DNA from: Sphingopyxis sp. HIX
GTDB lineage: Bacteria > Pseudomonadota > Alphaproteobacteria > Sphingomonadales > Sphingomonadaceae
Direction of reading: 5' to 3'
Assembly: GCF_001468285.1 (NCBI RefSeq)
Contig: NZ_LNSB01000047.1
Span: 1-43,354 of the forward strand
Length of the DNA: 43,354 nt
The notes under the pieces are model-generated. The model saw only the letters and a program-made list of their open reading frames with translations, was not told where the DNA came from and ran no database searches. Position 1 is the stretch's first letter. Each line of letters starts with the position of its first letter. Of this stretch, positions 1 to 9,459 are shown piece by piece. The position numbers and the translations under genes are program-made.

Positions 1-103
1 GAGCGGGGGCGGGACGCCCGGCGCGGTCGGTGAGCGCCTTTTCCATCCGGCTGAGCGCCCGCTCGATGCGGCCGATGGCGAGGCTGGCTTCGTCGAGTTC
101 CAT
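1..103 (-). CDS. Partial unknown protein, N-terminal end only
   Basis: An open frame reads leftward from an ATG at 103 and leaves the window at position 1, giving about 34 residues that start MELDEASLAIGRIERALSR. The segment is rich in Glu, Arg, Ala and Leu with heptad-like spacing, so a short helical or coiled-coil protein is likely. It is divergent from transketolase. From memory, sphingomonads often carry a short hypothetical gene followed by zapA at this place, but nothing here proves that link. No good Shine-Dalgarno sequence precedes the ATG, so the start is uncertain. No function can be given. Confidence 0.5.
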   Translation of the reverse strand, partial: MELDEASLAIGRIERALSRMEKALTDRAGRPAPA

Positions 104-174
104 GAAGCAAGGCGTAGCAGCGCAATATTGCGCCCTCAAGCGCGCATTTCTTGCCCCCAAAGGTTTGACTCCGG

Positions 175-202
175 TTGACTCTGCGGCATCCCCCCGCAAA
201 GG
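175..202 (+). promoter_or_regulatory. Candidate promoter for tkt
   Basis: TTGACT (175-180), a 16-base spacer and CAAAGG (197-202) form a weak sigma70-like pair about 50 bases before the tkt start. The -10 resembles the TAAAG form seen upstream of efp and nuoA in this window. The -35 lies in a short direct repeat, GGTTTGACTC then GGTTGACTC (163-181), which could also be a regulator half-site pair. Seen by eye only. Confidence 0.3.
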
Positions 203-251
203 GCTGTCCCCACCGAATCCGGCCACCCACCCATGTTTTTCCGGGGGACTT

Positions 252-2219
252 ATGACATTGCCCGAACGTCAGCTCGCCAACGCGATCCGCGCGCTTGCGA
301 TGGACGCCGTACAAGCCGCGAACAGCGGCCATCCGGGGATGCCGATGGGCATGGCCGACGTCGCGACGGTCCTCTATTCGGACTATCTGCGCTTCGACCC
401 GACCGACCCGCACTGGCCCGATCGCGACCGATTCGTCCTGTCGGCGGGCCATGGTTCGATGCTCGCTTATGCGACGCTGCACCTCGCGGGCTATGCGCGC
501 CCGACGATCGACGACATCCGCAATTTCCGCCAGCTCACCAGCCCGTGCGCCGGCCACCCCGAGAATTTCGAGCTCGAAGGCGTCGAGACGACGACCGGCC
601 CGCTGGGACAGGGGCTCGCGACCGCGGTCGGCATGGCGATCGCCGAGCGCCACCTCAATTCGCTCTATGGCGACGATCTGGTCAATCACCGCACCTGGGT
701 GATCGCGGGCGACGGCTGCCTGATGGAGGGCATCAATCATGAGGCCATCGGGCTTGCGGGCCACCTCGGCCTCGGCCGCATGATCGTGCTGTGGGATGAC
801 AACAAGATCACCATCGACGGCTCGACCGACCTCTCGACCAGCGAGGACGTCAAGGCGCGCTACGAGGCGACCGGTTGGCACGTCGAAAGCTGCGACGGGC
901 ATGACCCCGCCGACATCCGTCGCGCGATCGACGCCGCGCTTGCCGACGACCGCCCGTCGCTGATCGCGTGCCGCACGCTGATCGGCTTCGGCGCGCCGAA
1001 CAAGCAGGGGACCTCGGCCACCCACGGCTCACCGCTCGGCGCCGACGAAGTTGCGGCGGCGCGCGAAAATCTGGGCTGGACCTACGAACCCTTCGACATT
1101 CCCGCTGACATCGCTGCTGCATGGGCGGCGTTCGGCGAGGAGGGCAAGAAGTGTCACAATCTGTGGAAGCTTCGCCTTGCAAATGACGAAAAGAAAGATG
1201 AATTTGCGGCGCGCGTCGCGGGCGATGTGACCCCGGGCGCGGCGTTCGATGCTTACCTCAAGGGCCTCGTTGCCGAGCCGCCGAAGGTCGCGACGCGCAA
1301 GGCGTCGGAGAACACGCTCACTGCGCTCACCGCCGATATCGCCGCGATGTTGGGCGGCAGCGCCGACCTGACCGGTTCGAATAACACCAAAACATCGTCG
1401 ACCAAGCCGCTGACCAAGAACGATTATTCCGGCCGCTATATCTATTACGGCATCCGCGAGTTCGGCATGGCGGCGGCGATGAACGGCATGGCGCTGCACG
1501 GCGGGGTGATCCCCTATGGCGGCACCTTCCTGGTCTTCGCCGACTATTGCCGCGCCGCGATCCGCCTGTCGGCGCTGCAGCAGCAGCGCGTCGTCTATGT
1601 GATGACGCACGACAGCATCGGGCTCGGCGAGGACGGCCCGACGCACCAGCCGATCGAGCATCTCCAGTCGCTGCGCGCGATGCCCAACCTGCTTGTCATG
1701 CGCCCCGCCGACGCGGTCGAGACCGCCGAATGCTGGGCGCTGGCGCTGGCGCAGACGGATCGCCCGTCGCTGCTCGCGCTGACCCGCCAGAACCTGCCGC
1801 CGCTGCGTCATGACGTCACGGAAAATCTTTGTGCCAAAGGCGGTTATCGTCTTCGCGAGGCTTCGGCCGCGCGCAAGGTCGTGCTCGTCGCGACGGGCTC
1901 CGAAGTGTCGCTCGCGGTCGAGATCGCCGACAAGCTCGAGGCCGCCGGCCATGGCGCAGACGTCGTCTCGATGGTCTCGACCGAGCTGTTCGACGAACAG
2001 GATGGCGCCTATCAGGACGCGATCCTGCCGCGCGATGCGCTGATCGTCTCGATCGAGGCGGGAACGACCTTCGGCTGGGAACGCTATACCGGCCGCGACG
2101 GCCTGCGCTTCGGCATCGACAGCTTCGGCGCCTCGGCCCCGATTGAAGACCTATTCAAGCATTTCGGCCTTACCGCCGATGCTATCACCCCCCAGATCCT
2201 GGCAAAGCTCGGCAATTAA
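252..2219 (+). CDS. tkt: Transketolase
   Basis: A 655-residue transketolase, the usual length for the bacterial enzyme. It moves two-carbon ketol units between sugar phosphates in the cytosol, linking the pentose phosphate pathway to glycolysis. The thiamine diphosphate motif begins GDG at residues 153-155 and ends at N184 in WDDN; histidines expected at the active site are H27 (SGHPG), H67 (AGHG) and H102. The pyrimidine-binding domain follows, with [10 protein letters not shown] and the [14 protein letters not shown] loop, then the C-terminal domain. The open frame extends upstream to position 30, but that stretch is not transketolase-like; ATG 252 has a GGGGGA Shine-Dalgarno just before it and gives the canonical N-terminus [20 protein letters not shown]. 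gap follows after 36 bases, so the two are probably co-transcribed. Confidence 0.97.
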   Translation: MTLPERQLANAIRALAMDAVQAANSGHPGMPMGMADVATVLYSDYLRFDPTDPHWPDRDRFVLSAGHGSMLAYATLHLAGYARPTIDDIRNFRQLTSPCAGHPENFELEGVETTTGPLGQGLATAVGMAIAERHLNSLYGDDLVNHRTWVIAGDGCLMEGINHEAIGLAGHLGLGRMIVLWDDNKITIDGSTDLSTSEDVKARYEATGWHVESCDGHDPADIRRAIDAALADDRPSLIACRTLIGFGAPNKQGTSATHGSPLGADEVAAARENLGWTYEPFDIPADIAAAWAAFGEEGKKCHNLWKLRLANDEKKDEFAARVAGDVTPGAAFDAYLKGLVAEPPKVATRKASENTLTALTADIAAMLGGSADLTGSNNTKTSSTKPLTKNDYSGRYIYYGIREFGMAAAMNGMALHGGVIPYGGTFLVFADYCRAAIRLSALQQQRVVYVMTHDSIGLGEDGPTHQPIEHLQSLRAMPNLLVMRPADAVETAECWALALAQTDRPSLLALTRQNLPPLRHDVTENLCAKGGYRLREASAARKVVLVATGSEVSLAVEIADKLEAAGHGADVVSMVSTELFDEQDGAYQDAILPRDALIVSIEAGTTFGWERYTGRDGLRFGIDSFGASAPIEDLFKHFGLTADAITPQILAKLGN

Positions 2220-2255
2220 GGACCGGCTTACCCCACGCAGAAAGGACTTTTCGAC

Positions 2256-3263
2256 ATGGCAGTGAAGGTTGCAATCAACGGTTTCGGGCGCATCGGCCGC
2301 AATGTGGCCCGCGCCATCCTCGAACGGACCGACCACGACCTCGAACTGGTGTCGATCAACGATCTCGCCGACGCCAAGGCGAACGCCCGCCTGTTCCAGC
2401 GCGATTCGGTCCATGGCCCGTTCAACGGCAGTGTCGAAGTCGACGGCAACGACCTGATCGTCAACGGCAAGCGCATCCAGGTGACCGCCGAGCGCGACCC
2501 CGCCAAGCTGCCGCATGCCGTCAACGGCATCGACATCGCGCTCGAATGCACGGGCTTTTTCACCGATCGCAAGGGCGGCCAGGCGCATCTCGACGCCGGC
2601 GCCAAGCGCGTCCTGATCTCGGCCCCGGCCAAGGAAGTCGACCTGACCGTCGTCTATGGCGTGAACCACGACAAGATCGGCGCCGAGCATGTGATCGTCT
2701 CGAACGCGTCGTGCACCACCAACTGCCTCGCGCCGATGGCGAAGGTGCTGCACGAAAAGATCGGCATCGAGCGGGGCCTGATGACCACGATCCACGCCTA
2801 CACCAACGACCAGAAGATCCTCGACCAGATCCACTCGGATCCGCGCCGTGCCCGCGCAGCCGCGATGTCGATGATCCCGACCAGCACCGGTGCGGCGGTT
2901 GCCGTCGGCCTCGTCCTGCCCGAACTCAAGGGCAAGCTGGACGGTTCGTCGATCCGCGTCCCGACCCCGAACGTCTCGGTCGTCGACCTGACCTTCACGC
3001 CCAGCCGCGACACGACCGCGGAAGAAGTCAACAAGCTGCTGAAGGAAGCCGCAGAGGGCGAGCTCAAGGGCGTGCTCGGCTTCACCGACGAGCCGCTGGT
3101 CTCGATCGATTTCAACCACGACGCGCACAGCTCGACGATCGACAGCCTCGAAACCGCCGTCATCGACGGCAAGCTGGTGCGCGTGCTCAGCTGGTACGAC
3201 AATGAATGGGGCTTCTCGAACCGCATGATCGACACCGCGGGCGTGATCGCCAAGTTCCTCTGA
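2256..3263 (+). CDS. gap: Glyceraldehyde-3-phosphate dehydrogenase, type I
   Basis: A 335-residue GAPDH of standard length. It oxidises glyceraldehyde 3-phosphate to 1,3-bisphosphoglycerate with NAD(P) and phosphate. The Rossmann dinucleotide loop NGFGRIGR is at residues 8-15, the catalytic cysteine is C153 in SNASCTTNC, and the C-terminal WYDNEWG signature is present. ATG 2256 is preceded by AAAGGA at a good distance. The gene lies between tkt and pgk in a glycolytic cluster, and only 17 bases separate it from pgk. Residue 36 after the second beta strand is Asp (SINDLAD), which usually favours NAD; cofactor preference is an inference. Confidence 0.97.
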   Translation: MAVKVAINGFGRIGRNVARAILERTDHDLELVSINDLADAKANARLFQRDSVHGPFNGSVEVDGNDLIVNGKRIQVTAERDPAKLPHAVNGIDIALECTGFFTDRKGGQAHLDAGAKRVLISAPAKEVDLTVVYGVNHDKIGAEHVIVSNASCTTNCLAPMAKVLHEKIGIERGLMTTIHAYTNDQKILDQIHSDPRRARAAAMSMIPTSTGAAVAVGLVLPELKGKLDGSSIRVPTPNVSVVDLTFTPSRDTTAEEVNKLLKEAAEGELKGVLGFTDEPLVSIDFNHDAHSSTIDSLETAVIDGKLVRVLSWYDNEWGFSNRMIDTAGVIAKFL

Positions 3264-3280
3264 ACCAAAGGAAAGCAGCG

Positions 3281-4477
3281 ATGACCGCGTTCAAGACCCT
3301 CGACGACATCGGCGACGTCACCGGCAAGAAGGTGCTGGTGCGCGTCGACCTCAATGTCCCGATGATCGACGGCGCGGTCGGCGACAAGACGCGGATCGAG
3401 GCGGCGATGCCGACGATCCGCGAATTGTCCGACAAGGGCGCGATCGTCCTGCTGCTCGCGCATTTCGGCCGACCGAGGGGCGCGAAGAACCCGACGCAAT
3501 CGCTCAGCCTCGTCATGGGCGGGGTCGAGGATGTGCTGGGCCATTCGGTGATGTTCATCCCCGAAGCGATCGGCGAGGGCGCCAAGGCGGGCGTCGCGGT
3601 GCTTGCTGCGGGCGACGTCGCGGTGCTCGAAAACACCCGCTTCTACCCCGGCGAGGAAAAGAACGACCCGGCCTTTGCCGACGCGCTCGCCGAAGTCGGC
3701 GACCTCTATGTCAACGACGCCTTTTCGGCCGCGCACCGCGCGCATGGCTCGACCGAGGGCATCGCGCACCGCCTGCCCGCCTATGCCGGCCGCGCGATGG
3801 AGGCCGAACTCAAGGCGCTCGACGCCGCGCTCGGCAATCCGGTGCATCCGGTCGCCGCGGTGGTCGGCGGCGCCAAGGTTTCGTCGAAGATCGACGTACT
3901 CCGCAATCTCGTCGGCCAGGTCGATCATCTGATCATCGGCGGCGGTATGGCGAACACCTTCCTCGCCGCGCGCGGGGTCGATGTCGGCAAGTCCTTGTGC
4001 GAGCATGACCTGGTCGAGACCGCCAACGCGATCTTCGACGCCGCCGACACGGCGGGTTGCACCATCCATCTGCCCTATGACGTCGTGGTGGCAAAGCAGT
4101 TCGCCGCCAATCCGCCGACGCGCACGGTCAACGTCCACGAAGTCGCCGCCGACGAGATGATCCTCGACATCGGCCCCGCCGCGACCGAAGCGCTCGCCGA
4201 CGTGCTCAAGAACTGCCGCACGCTCGTGTGGAACGGCCCGCTCGGTGCGTTCGAGACTCCGCCGTTCGACACCGCGACCGTCGCGCTCGCGAAGACCGCC
4301 GCGGCGCTGACCCGCAGCGGCACCTTGACCTCGGTCGCGGGCGGCGGCGACACCGTCGCGGCGCTCAATCACGCGGGCGCGGCCGCCGACTTCACCTTCG
4401 TCTCGACCGCGGGCGGCGCCTTCCTCGAATGGATGGAAGGCAAGCCGCTCCCCGGCGTGGACGCGCTCCGCCGATGA
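3281..4477 (+). CDS. pgk: Phosphoglycerate kinase
   Basis: A 398-residue phosphoglycerate kinase, full length. It transfers phosphate from 1,3-bisphosphoglycerate to ADP, the first ATP-yielding step of lower glycolysis. Family motifs are in order: RVDLNVP near the N-terminus, [37 protein letters not shown] and the C-terminal GGGDTVAAL nucleotide loop. The frame is open from 3206, but ATG 3281 follows AAAGGAAAGCAGCG and gives the standard N-terminus, whereas the longer form would overlap the end of gap. The stop overlaps the next ATG (ATGA at 4474-4477), indicating translational coupling to the 2OG-Fe(II) oxygenase-like gene. Confidence 0.97.
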   Translation: MTAFKTLDDIGDVTGKKVLVRVDLNVPMIDGAVGDKTRIEAAMPTIRELSDKGAIVLLLAHFGRPRGAKNPTQSLSLVMGGVEDVLGHSVMFIPEAIGEGAKAGVAVLAAGDVAVLENTRFYPGEEKNDPAFADALAEVGDLYVNDAFSAAHRAHGSTEGIAHRLPAYAGRAMEAELKALDAALGNPVHPVAAVVGGAKVSSKIDVLRNLVGQVDHLIIGGGMANTFLAARGVDVGKSLCEHDLVETANAIFDAADTAGCTIHLPYDVVVAKQFAANPPTRTVNVHEVAADEMILDIGPAATEALADVLKNCRTLVWNGPLGAFETPPFDTATVALAKTAAALTRSGTLTSVAGGGDTVAALNHAGAAADFTFVSTAGGAFLEWMEGKPLPGVDALRR

Positions 4478-5115
4478 GCGCGCAGCTCGTCGGCCTCTTC
4501 GATACCCCGATCGTCGTCGACGACCTGCCGGACGCGGCCGCGGTCAATGCCGCGCTCAAACCCCTGATTCTCGCGCGGCGCGCCGAACGCCCCGGGGTGA
4601 CGATCTCGAACATCGGCGGCTGGCAGTCCGAGCATGACGTCGCCGACTGGGGCGGCGAGCCGGTGCAGCATCTGCTGCGCCATATCTTCGCGCTCGCCGA
4701 CGCGCATTGCGTCGATATCGCCTCGCCCGGCGCGCCGCGGCATCGCTGGGCCACCGACATCTGGGTCAATGTTTCGCCGCCGCAGGCGTCGAACCAGATG
4801 CACACCCATCCGGGGGCCTATTGGTCGGCGGTCTATTATGTCGACGACGGGTCCGAAAAGGGCGACGGCGCGATCGGCGGCGAACTGGTGATCGAGGATC
4901 CGCGCATGCCGACGGTGCTGATGACCATGCCGAATCTGCGGCTGCGCAGCGCGAACGGGTCGGTGCACGAACCCCAGCTCAAGATGAAGGTACGCAGCGG
5001 GCGAATCATCATGTTCCCGTCGTGGCTCAGCCACGGCGTCGTTCCGCATCAAGGGGTTGGCGACCGGATTTCGATCGCGGTCAACCTCGCCGCGGTGCCG
5101 CGCAACCCCGCCTGA
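4474..5115 (+). CDS. Putative 2OG-Fe(II) oxygenase (TIGR02466-like)
   Basis: A 213-residue protein resembling the uncharacterised TIGR02466 / 2OG-Fe(II) oxygenase-like family. The core is a double-stranded beta-helix with H110 and H112 in [19 protein letters not shown], a central ELVIEDPR strand, and [10 protein letters not shown] (H187, H192) followed by R198 in DRISIAVN. The likely iron ligands are a histidine of the HTH motif plus H187, and R198 would bind the carboxylate of 2-oxoglutarate; these assignments come from family logic. It starts inside the pgk stop codon (ATGA), so it is translated with glycolytic enzymes. Substrate unknown; a protein or sugar-related hydroxylation would fit the context but is not shown. 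Confidence 0.8.
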   Translation: MSAQLVGLFDTPIVVDDLPDAAAVNAALKPLILARRAERPGVTISNIGGWQSEHDVADWGGEPVQHLLRHIFALADAHCVDIASPGAPRHRWATDIWVNVSPPQASNQMHTHPGAYWSAVYYVDDGSEKGDGAIGGELVIEDPRMPTVLMTMPNLRLRSANGSVHEPQLKMKVRSGRIIMFPSWLSHGVVPHQGVGDRISIAVNLAAVPRNPA

Positions 5116-5135
5116 GCGGACGCGGCGCGAGCGGA

Positions 5136-5164
5136 TTGCATCCGGCACGCCGGGCCGCTATGCG
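5136..5164 (+). promoter_or_regulatory. Candidate promoter for fda
   Basis: TTGCAT (5136-5141) and TATGCG (5159-5164) are separated by exactly 17 bases, about 40 bases before the aldolase start. The shape matches the other candidate promoters in the window (TTGCNN-N17-TA). It suggests the aldolase can be transcribed apart from tkt-gap-pgk. Read by eye. Confidence 0.45.
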
Positions 5165-5200
5165 CGCCGCCACATACGTATGCAAAGCCACGGAGATGTT

Positions 5201-6088
5201 ATGACCGCCAACGCCGCCATGCTCGACCAGATCAAATCGGGGCAGGGTTTCATCGCCGCGCTCGACCAGAGCGGCGGCTCGACGCCCAAGGCGCTGAAGG
5301 GTTATGGCATCGAGGGCGACGCCTTTTCCAACGACGAGGAAATGTTCGGGCTGATCCACGACATGCGCTCGCGGATCATTACGTCGCCCTGCTTCAACGG
5401 GCAGAAGGTCATCGGCGCGATCCTGTTCGAGCGGACGATGGACGGCGACGCCGGCGGCAAGCCGGTGCCGGCCTTGCTCTGGGAGCGCGGCGTGGTACCC
5501 TTCCTCAAGGTCGACAAGGGGCTCGAGGACGAAGCCGACGGCGTCCAGCTGATGAAGGCCAACCCGGGTATCGACGACCTCTGCGCGCGCGCGGTCGCCA
5601 AGGGCGTGTTCGGCACCAAGATGCGCAGCGTGATCAACCTCGCCAACGAAGCCGGCGTGAAGGCGATCGTCGCACAGCAGTTCGCCGAAGCCGCGCGCAT
5701 CGCTGCGCACGGCCTCGTGCCGATCATCGAACCCGAAGTGAACATCAAGAGCGCCGAGCGCGACGCCGCCGACCGCCTGCTCCTCAAGGAAACCCTTGCC
5801 GCGCTCGACGCCTGGACCGGCGCGCCGGTGATGCTCAAGCTGTCGCTGCCGACCGAGGCGGGCCTGTTCCAGCCGCTCGTCGACCATCCCAAGGTGCTGC
5901 GCGTCGTCGCGTTGTCGGGCGGCTTCGCGCGCCCCGAGGCCTGCGTCGAACTCGCCAAGAACCCCGGCATCATCGCGAGCTTCAGCCGCGCTTTGCTCGA
6001 GGATTTGCGCCACCAGATGAGCGACGATGAGTTCAACGCCTCGCTGGGCGGCGCGATCGACGAAATTCATGCGGCCTCCGTGGCCTGA
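5201..6088 (+). CDS. fda: Class I fructose-bisphosphate aldolase
   Basis: A 295-residue class I (Schiff-base) aldolase of the short bacterial type. It cleaves fructose 1,6-bisphosphate to dihydroxyacetone phosphate and glyceraldehyde 3-phosphate, or runs in reverse in gluconeogenesis. Landmarks are FIAALDQSGGSTPKAL near the N-terminus, FGTKMRSV (K140), IIEPEVNI, and MLKLSLPTEAGLF, in which K213 is the likely Schiff-base lysine by alignment with the animal enzyme. ATG 5201 has GGAG seven bases upstream; an in-frame ATG at 5180 lacks a ribosome binding site. No metal-binding class II motifs are present. It completes the lower glycolytic set with gap and pgk. Confidence 0.93.
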   Translation: MTANAAMLDQIKSGQGFIAALDQSGGSTPKALKGYGIEGDAFSNDEEMFGLIHDMRSRIITSPCFNGQKVIGAILFERTMDGDAGGKPVPALLWERGVVPFLKVDKGLEDEADGVQLMKANPGIDDLCARAVAKGVFGTKMRSVINLANEAGVKAIVAQQFAEAARIAAHGLVPIIEPEVNIKSAERDAADRLLLKETLAALDAWTGAPVMLKLSLPTEAGLFQPLVDHPKVLRVVALSGGFARPEACVELAKNPGIIASFSRALLEDLRHQMSDDEFNASLGGAIDEIHAASVA

Positions 6089-6092
6089 CGTG

Positions 6093-6749
6093 ATGGGAGA
6101 GAGGTGGCAAGCCGTCGACGATTATATCGCCGGCCACTTGCTCGGCGCCGACGACGCGCTTGCCGCCGCTCTCGCGAATAACGAAGCCCAAGGCCTGCCG
6201 CCGATCGACGTGTCGCCGGCGCAGGGCAAGATGCTCTTCCTGCTCGCGCAGATGGCGGGCGCGCGGCGCATCCTCGAAGTCGGCACGCTCGGCGGTTATT
6301 CGACGATCTGGCTGGCGCGTGCGCTTCCTGCAGATGGCCGGCTGGTCACGCTCGAACTGGAGCCGCATCACGCCGCGGTCGCGCGCGAAAATCTGGAGCG
6401 GGCTGGGGTGTCGGACAAGGTCGACATCCTTACCGGCCCGGCAGCCGACAGCCTTGCCGCGATGGCGGCGGGCGAGCCGTTCGACTTCGTTTTCATCGAC
6501 GCCGACAAGCAGAGCAACGCGCTTTACGTTGCTGAAGCGATCCGCCTCGGACGCTCCGGCACGACGATCATCGTCGACAATGTGGTGCGCGAGGGCGGAG
6601 TGCTCGACTCGAACAGCGCCGACGAACGCATCGTCGGCACCCGCGCGCTGTTCGAGATGCTGAGCACCGACCCGCGGCTCGACGCAACGGCGGTGCAGAC
6701 CGTGGGAGCCAAGGGCTGGGACGGCTTTGTGCTGGCATGGGTGCGCTGA
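6093..6749 (+). CDS. O-methyltransferase family 3 protein
   Basis: A 218-residue SAM-dependent methyltransferase of the catechol/caffeoyl-CoA O-methyltransferase family. SAM motif I is ILEVGTLGGYSTIWLA, followed by the acidic LVTLELEP, the metal-binding FDFVFIDADK and IIVDNVV, and a C-terminal DGFVLAWVR strand. The family methylates catechol-like hydroxyls with a divalent cation; the substrate here is unknown. The start is uncertain: ATG 6093 is chosen because the family begins close to W-x2-VDDYI; GTG 6090 or ATG 6069 (inside the aldolase gene) are alternatives, and none has a clear Shine-Dalgarno. It follows fda by four bases and is convergent with the gene at 6765-7169. Confidence 0.88.
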   Translation: MGERWQAVDDYIAGHLLGADDALAAALANNEAQGLPPIDVSPAQGKMLFLLAQMAGARRILEVGTLGGYSTIWLARALPADGRLVTLELEPHHAAVARENLERAGVSDKVDILTGPAADSLAAMAAGEPFDFVFIDADKQSNALYVAEAIRLGRSGTTIIVDNVVREGGVLDSNSADERIVGTRALFEMLSTDPRLDATAVQTVGAKGWDGFVLAWVR

Positions 6750-6764
6750 AGAAGCCTCAAAAGC

Positions 6765-7169
6765 CTATTCGAATATGTGAACATCCGCAGGAATACGGCG
6801 AAGCGAAATTTGATATGCCGCAGTCGGGATATCGGCGCCATTTTGCCGTTTGGGCTTGATGGCGGCCACGGCAATGGCATCGTCGCCCCACCGCTTCATT
6901 CCGCCCGGGCGGACATCGAGCCAAGCAACCTCTCCGTCCCGCTCGACCAATAGCCGCACGATTGCATCGGGCACGATCGGACAACCAGATATCGGATCTT
7001 CGACGCACCGCTCGTCCTTCAGGACGGCGAGCGGCGTCACCTTGATCGGGCCGAGCTGAACCGATTGGTTCAGTCTCGCCAATGCTGCATCCATGGCCTT
7101 TTCCGCCGCGAAGGCCGGTTGGGCGCAAAAGATGGCGAGAGCGCCGAGCGCCAGTCCGATCGGTTTCAT
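6765..7169 (-). CDS. Small exported protein, paralogue of the 7212-7613 gene
   Basis: A 134-residue unrecognised protein with a clear Sec signal peptide (MKPIGLALGALAIFCAQPAFA, cleavage likely after AFA). The mature part has GPIKVTPLAVLKDERC, a second cysteine ten residues on in SGCP, a VRLLVERD strand and a C-terminal IPTAAYQISLRR strand. The same pattern occurs in the neighbour at 7212-7613, so the two look like diverged tandem duplicates. The gene lies 42 bases downstream of that neighbour on the same strand. Its base composition is visibly less GC-rich than the flanking genes, especially at the 3' end. Probably periplasmic; function unknown. Confidence 0.75.
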   Translation of the reverse strand: MKPIGLALGALAIFCAQPAFAAEKAMDAALARLNQSVQLGPIKVTPLAVLKDERCVEDPISGCPIVPDAIVRLLVERDGEVAWLDVRPGGMKRWGDDAIAVAAIKPKRQNGADIPTAAYQISLRRIPADVHIFE

Positions 7170-7211
7170 CGGCTGAATGTCCGACTATTCCAGCCAAACG
7201 CAAGCAGCTTG

Positions 7212-7613
7212 TTACAGTCCCCCGTCGAACCGGAAGCTGAACCGATAGTCGGACGGCTTCAGCGTCACGTCGGTCATCTTCTCCGGCCGTACCGACTCCA
7301 GCCGGATCGTGCCGTCCGCCAGCGGCGTCGATTCGCCCAGCGTCACCTCGAACGGCTGTTTCTCGCCATTGCCGCGCCACCAGATCATCTTCACGCGCAC
7401 GCGTCCCGCCCAGATGCAGCGCGCGTTCATCGGGCAGCGGCTGTCTTCCAGCACCTCGACCGGCTGGACGATCGGGCCGTCCACCATCGCGCGCTGGCCG
7501 AGGCCGACGTCGCGGCCGTCCTGCAAGGGCGTCGAAGCACCAGTGGCGGCGCAGGCGGAAAGGGCGAGGGCGAAACCCAGCGAAAGGGCGGCGAGCGATG
7601 TCGAGTTCTGCAT
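7212..7613 (-). CDS. Putative lipoprotein of unknown function
   Basis: A 133-residue protein with a lipoprotein signal: MQNSTSLAALSLGFALALSAC, lipobox LSAC. The open frame extends to 7664, but the ATG at 7613 places the signal peptide at the N-terminus and leaves 35 bases to the divergent thiE start. The mature part contains GPIVQPVEVLEDSRC, then CIWAGRVRVKM, and ends KPSDYRFSFRF. It shares GPI-x4-P-x-VL-x-D-x-RC with the downstream paralogue. Some alphaproteobacterial exported proteins carry a similar EDSRCP-x4-CIWAG segment, but no biochemical role is known to me. Likely attached to a membrane on the periplasmic side. Confidence 0.78.
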   Translation of the reverse strand: MQNSTSLAALSLGFALALSACAATGASTPLQDGRDVGLGQRAMVDGPIVQPVEVLEDSRCPMNARCIWAGRVRVKMIWWRGNGEKQPFEVTLGESTPLADGTIRLESVRPEKMTDVTLKPSDYRFSFRFDGGL

Positions 7614-7648
7614 TTGCGGGCAGCTAGCCGCGTCGCTATGAACCCGCC

Positions 7649-8284
7649 ATGACCCAAGACACAAGCGTCCCGTGCCAGCTCTATCTCATTTCGCCGCTCG
7701 ACGTGGGCGGCGATTTTCCCGCCCGGCTGGAAGAAGCGTTGAGCGCCGCGCCGGTCGCGGCGTTCCAGTTCCGCGTCAAGGAGCTCGACCAGCATGATGC
7801 CGCGCGGCTCGCCGAGCCTCTGCAGGCAATCTGCGCCGCGCACGACACCGCCTTCATCGTCAACGACGATGTCGCGCTCGCCAAGCGCCTCGGCGCCGAC
7901 GGCGTGCATCTCGGGCAGGGCGACGGCGACCCCAAGGAAGCGCGCCGCATCCTCGGTGCCGATGCCCAGATCGGCGTGACCTGTCACGCCAGCCGCCACC
8001 TTGCGATGGAAGCGGGCGAGGCGGGGGCCGACTATGTCGCCTTCGGCGCCTTCTTTCCGACGACTACCAAGACCGTCGAGCACCACGCCGACCCCGAAAT
8101 CCTGCGCTGGTGGCAGAGCATGTTCGAGCTGCCCTGCGTGGCGATCGGCGGCATCACCGTCGACAATGCGGCCGAGCTTGTCGAAGCCGGCGCCGACTTC
8201 CTCGCGGTGTCGGGCGGAGTCTGGGCCTATCCCGAAGGGCCCGCCGCCGCGATCAAGCGGTTCGAAAAGCTGCTCGCGGGGTGA
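7649..8284 (+). CDS. thiE: Thiamine phosphate synthase
   Basis: A 211-residue thiamine phosphate synthase. It joins hydroxymethylpyrimidine diphosphate and thiazole phosphate carboxylate to make thiamine phosphate, the cofactor precursor used by transketolase nearby. The TIM-barrel signatures are QFRVKE, FIVNDDVALAKRLGADGVHLGQGD (substrate and Mg2+ binding), GVTCHA, DYVAFGAFFPTTTK (diphosphate loop) and AIGGIT near the C-terminus. Length fits the family. It is divergent from the lipoprotein gene at 7613, and the 35-base gap is too short for a TPP riboswitch. It follows the aldolase block, as I recall in other sphingomonads. Confidence 0.93.
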   Translation: MTQDTSVPCQLYLISPLDVGGDFPARLEEALSAAPVAAFQFRVKELDQHDAARLAEPLQAICAAHDTAFIVNDDVALAKRLGADGVHLGQGDGDPKEARRILGADAQIGVTCHASRHLAMEAGEAGADYVAFGAFFPTTTKTVEHHADPEILRWWQSMFELPCVAIGGITVDNAAELVEAGADFLAVSGGVWAYPEGPAAAIKRFEKLLAG

Positions 8285-8337
8285 ACCGCATCGCGTTCCG
8301 GGCGTTGGGTGACCAAATCCAACTACAGGAATTGCCG

Positions 8338-9459
8338 ATGAAATTTTCGACCCTGCTCTGCGCCGCCGCCTTGCTGCCGCTCGCCGCCTGCGGCGACGGC
8401 ATCGGCTCGGGCGACGCCGAAAAGTCCGCCGAAACCACGCCGAAGCGGCCCGAATGGGCCGGCGACGGCATGACGTCACGCGACGGCGAGGCGGCGAAGG
8501 ACGATGTGCCGCGCCCCGAAATGCAGCTGCAGGTCGTGCTCGACCGCCTCGGCTTCTCGCCCGGCGTCATCGACGGCAAGCTGGGGCCGTCGACGACCAA
8601 TGCGCTGAAGGGCTTTCAAGAAGCGAAGGGGATTACCGTCACCGGCGACTGGGACGAGGCGACCAAGGCCGCGCTGGCCGAGTGGAATGCGATCCCCGCG
8701 ACGCGCATGGTGACCGTTCCCGAAAGCTACGCCGCGGGCAGCTATGCGCCGCTCCCCGAAAAGCCCGCCGAGCAGGCGAAGTTGGCGGCGATGGGCTATG
8801 CGAGCCTGCTCGAAAAACTCGCCGAGCGTTTCCACACCACGCCCGAGGTGCTGAAGGCGCTCAACCCCGAACTCGATGCTGCCGCCGACCCGGCCGCGGG
8901 CACGATCGCCCCGACGCCGACGATCAAGGCGGGCGCCACGCTCCGCGTGCCCAATGTCGGCGCCGACGCGGTCGTCGCGGCCGATATCGACAACAAGGCC
9001 TGGCTCGAAACGCTCGCCTCGCTCGGCGTCGGGACGACCCAGCCCAAGGCGGGCAGGCTCGAGGTGTCGAAGAAGGCCGGCACGATGAAGGTCTTCGACG
9101 CCGGCGGCAAATTGATCGCGATGTTCACCGTGACCACCGGTTCGGCTCACGACCCGCTGCCGATCGGCAGCTGGAAGGTGCGCGGCGTCGGGCGCAATCC
9201 CGATTATGCCTTCGACCCCGCGCTGCTCCGCGGTGTGCCCGCGAGCGAAGGCAAGCATCGCCTGCCGCCGGGACCCAACAGCCCGGTGGGCGTCGTGTGG
9301 ATCGACCTCGACAAGGAACATTATGGCCTGCACGGCACCCCCGAGCCGCAGAATATCGGGCGCAGCGAGAGCAATGGCTGCGTAAGGCTGACCAATTGGG
9401 ATGCGGCGCGGCTCGCGCAGATGGTCGCGCCGGGCACGAAGGTGGACTTCGTCGCCTGA
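8338..9459 (+). CDS. L,D-transpeptidase lipoprotein with PG-binding domain
   Basis: A 373-residue exported L,D-transpeptidase (YkuD fold), which would make 3-3 peptidoglycan crosslinks or anchor proteins to the wall. A lipoprotein signal MKFSTLLCAAALLPLAAC places the lipid-modified cysteine at C18. A peptidoglycan-binding repeat follows (QLQVVLDRLGFSPGVIDGKLG to about residue 120), then a LysM-like stretch (LLEKLAERFHTTPEVLKALN ... GATLRVPN). The catalytic domain has YGLHGTP (H332) and SNGCVRL, with nucleophile C348 and R350. ATG 8338 has AGGA upstream; the open frame extends to 8110 but that part lies inside thiE. It overlaps the M23 peptidase gene by one base (TGATG). Confidence 0.93.
   Translation: MKFSTLLCAAALLPLAACGDGIGSGDAEKSAETTPKRPEWAGDGMTSRDGEAAKDDVPRPEMQLQVVLDRLGFSPGVIDGKLGPSTTNALKGFQEAKGITVTGDWDEATKAALAEWNAIPATRMVTVPESYAAGSYAPLPEKPAEQAKLAAMGYASLLEKLAERFHTTPEVLKALNPELDAAADPAAGTIAPTPTIKAGATLRVPNVGADAVVAADIDNKAWLETLASLGVGTTQPKAGRLEVSKKAGTMKVFDAGGKLIAMFTVTTGSAHDPLPIGSWKVRGVGRNPDYAFDPALLRGVPASEGKHRLPPGPNSPVGVVWIDLDKEHYGLHGTPEPQNIGRSESNGCVRLTNWDAARLAQMVAPGTKVDFVA

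Noticed and set aside
2798..4372. 524-residue minus-strand open frame
   Set aside because: Lies opposite gap and pgk, both complete; low-complexity Arg/Asp/Gly composition.
7614..7648. Possible TPP riboswitch before thiE
   Set aside because: Only 35 bases separate thiE from the divergent gene, too short for the TPP aptamer, and its core motifs are absent.
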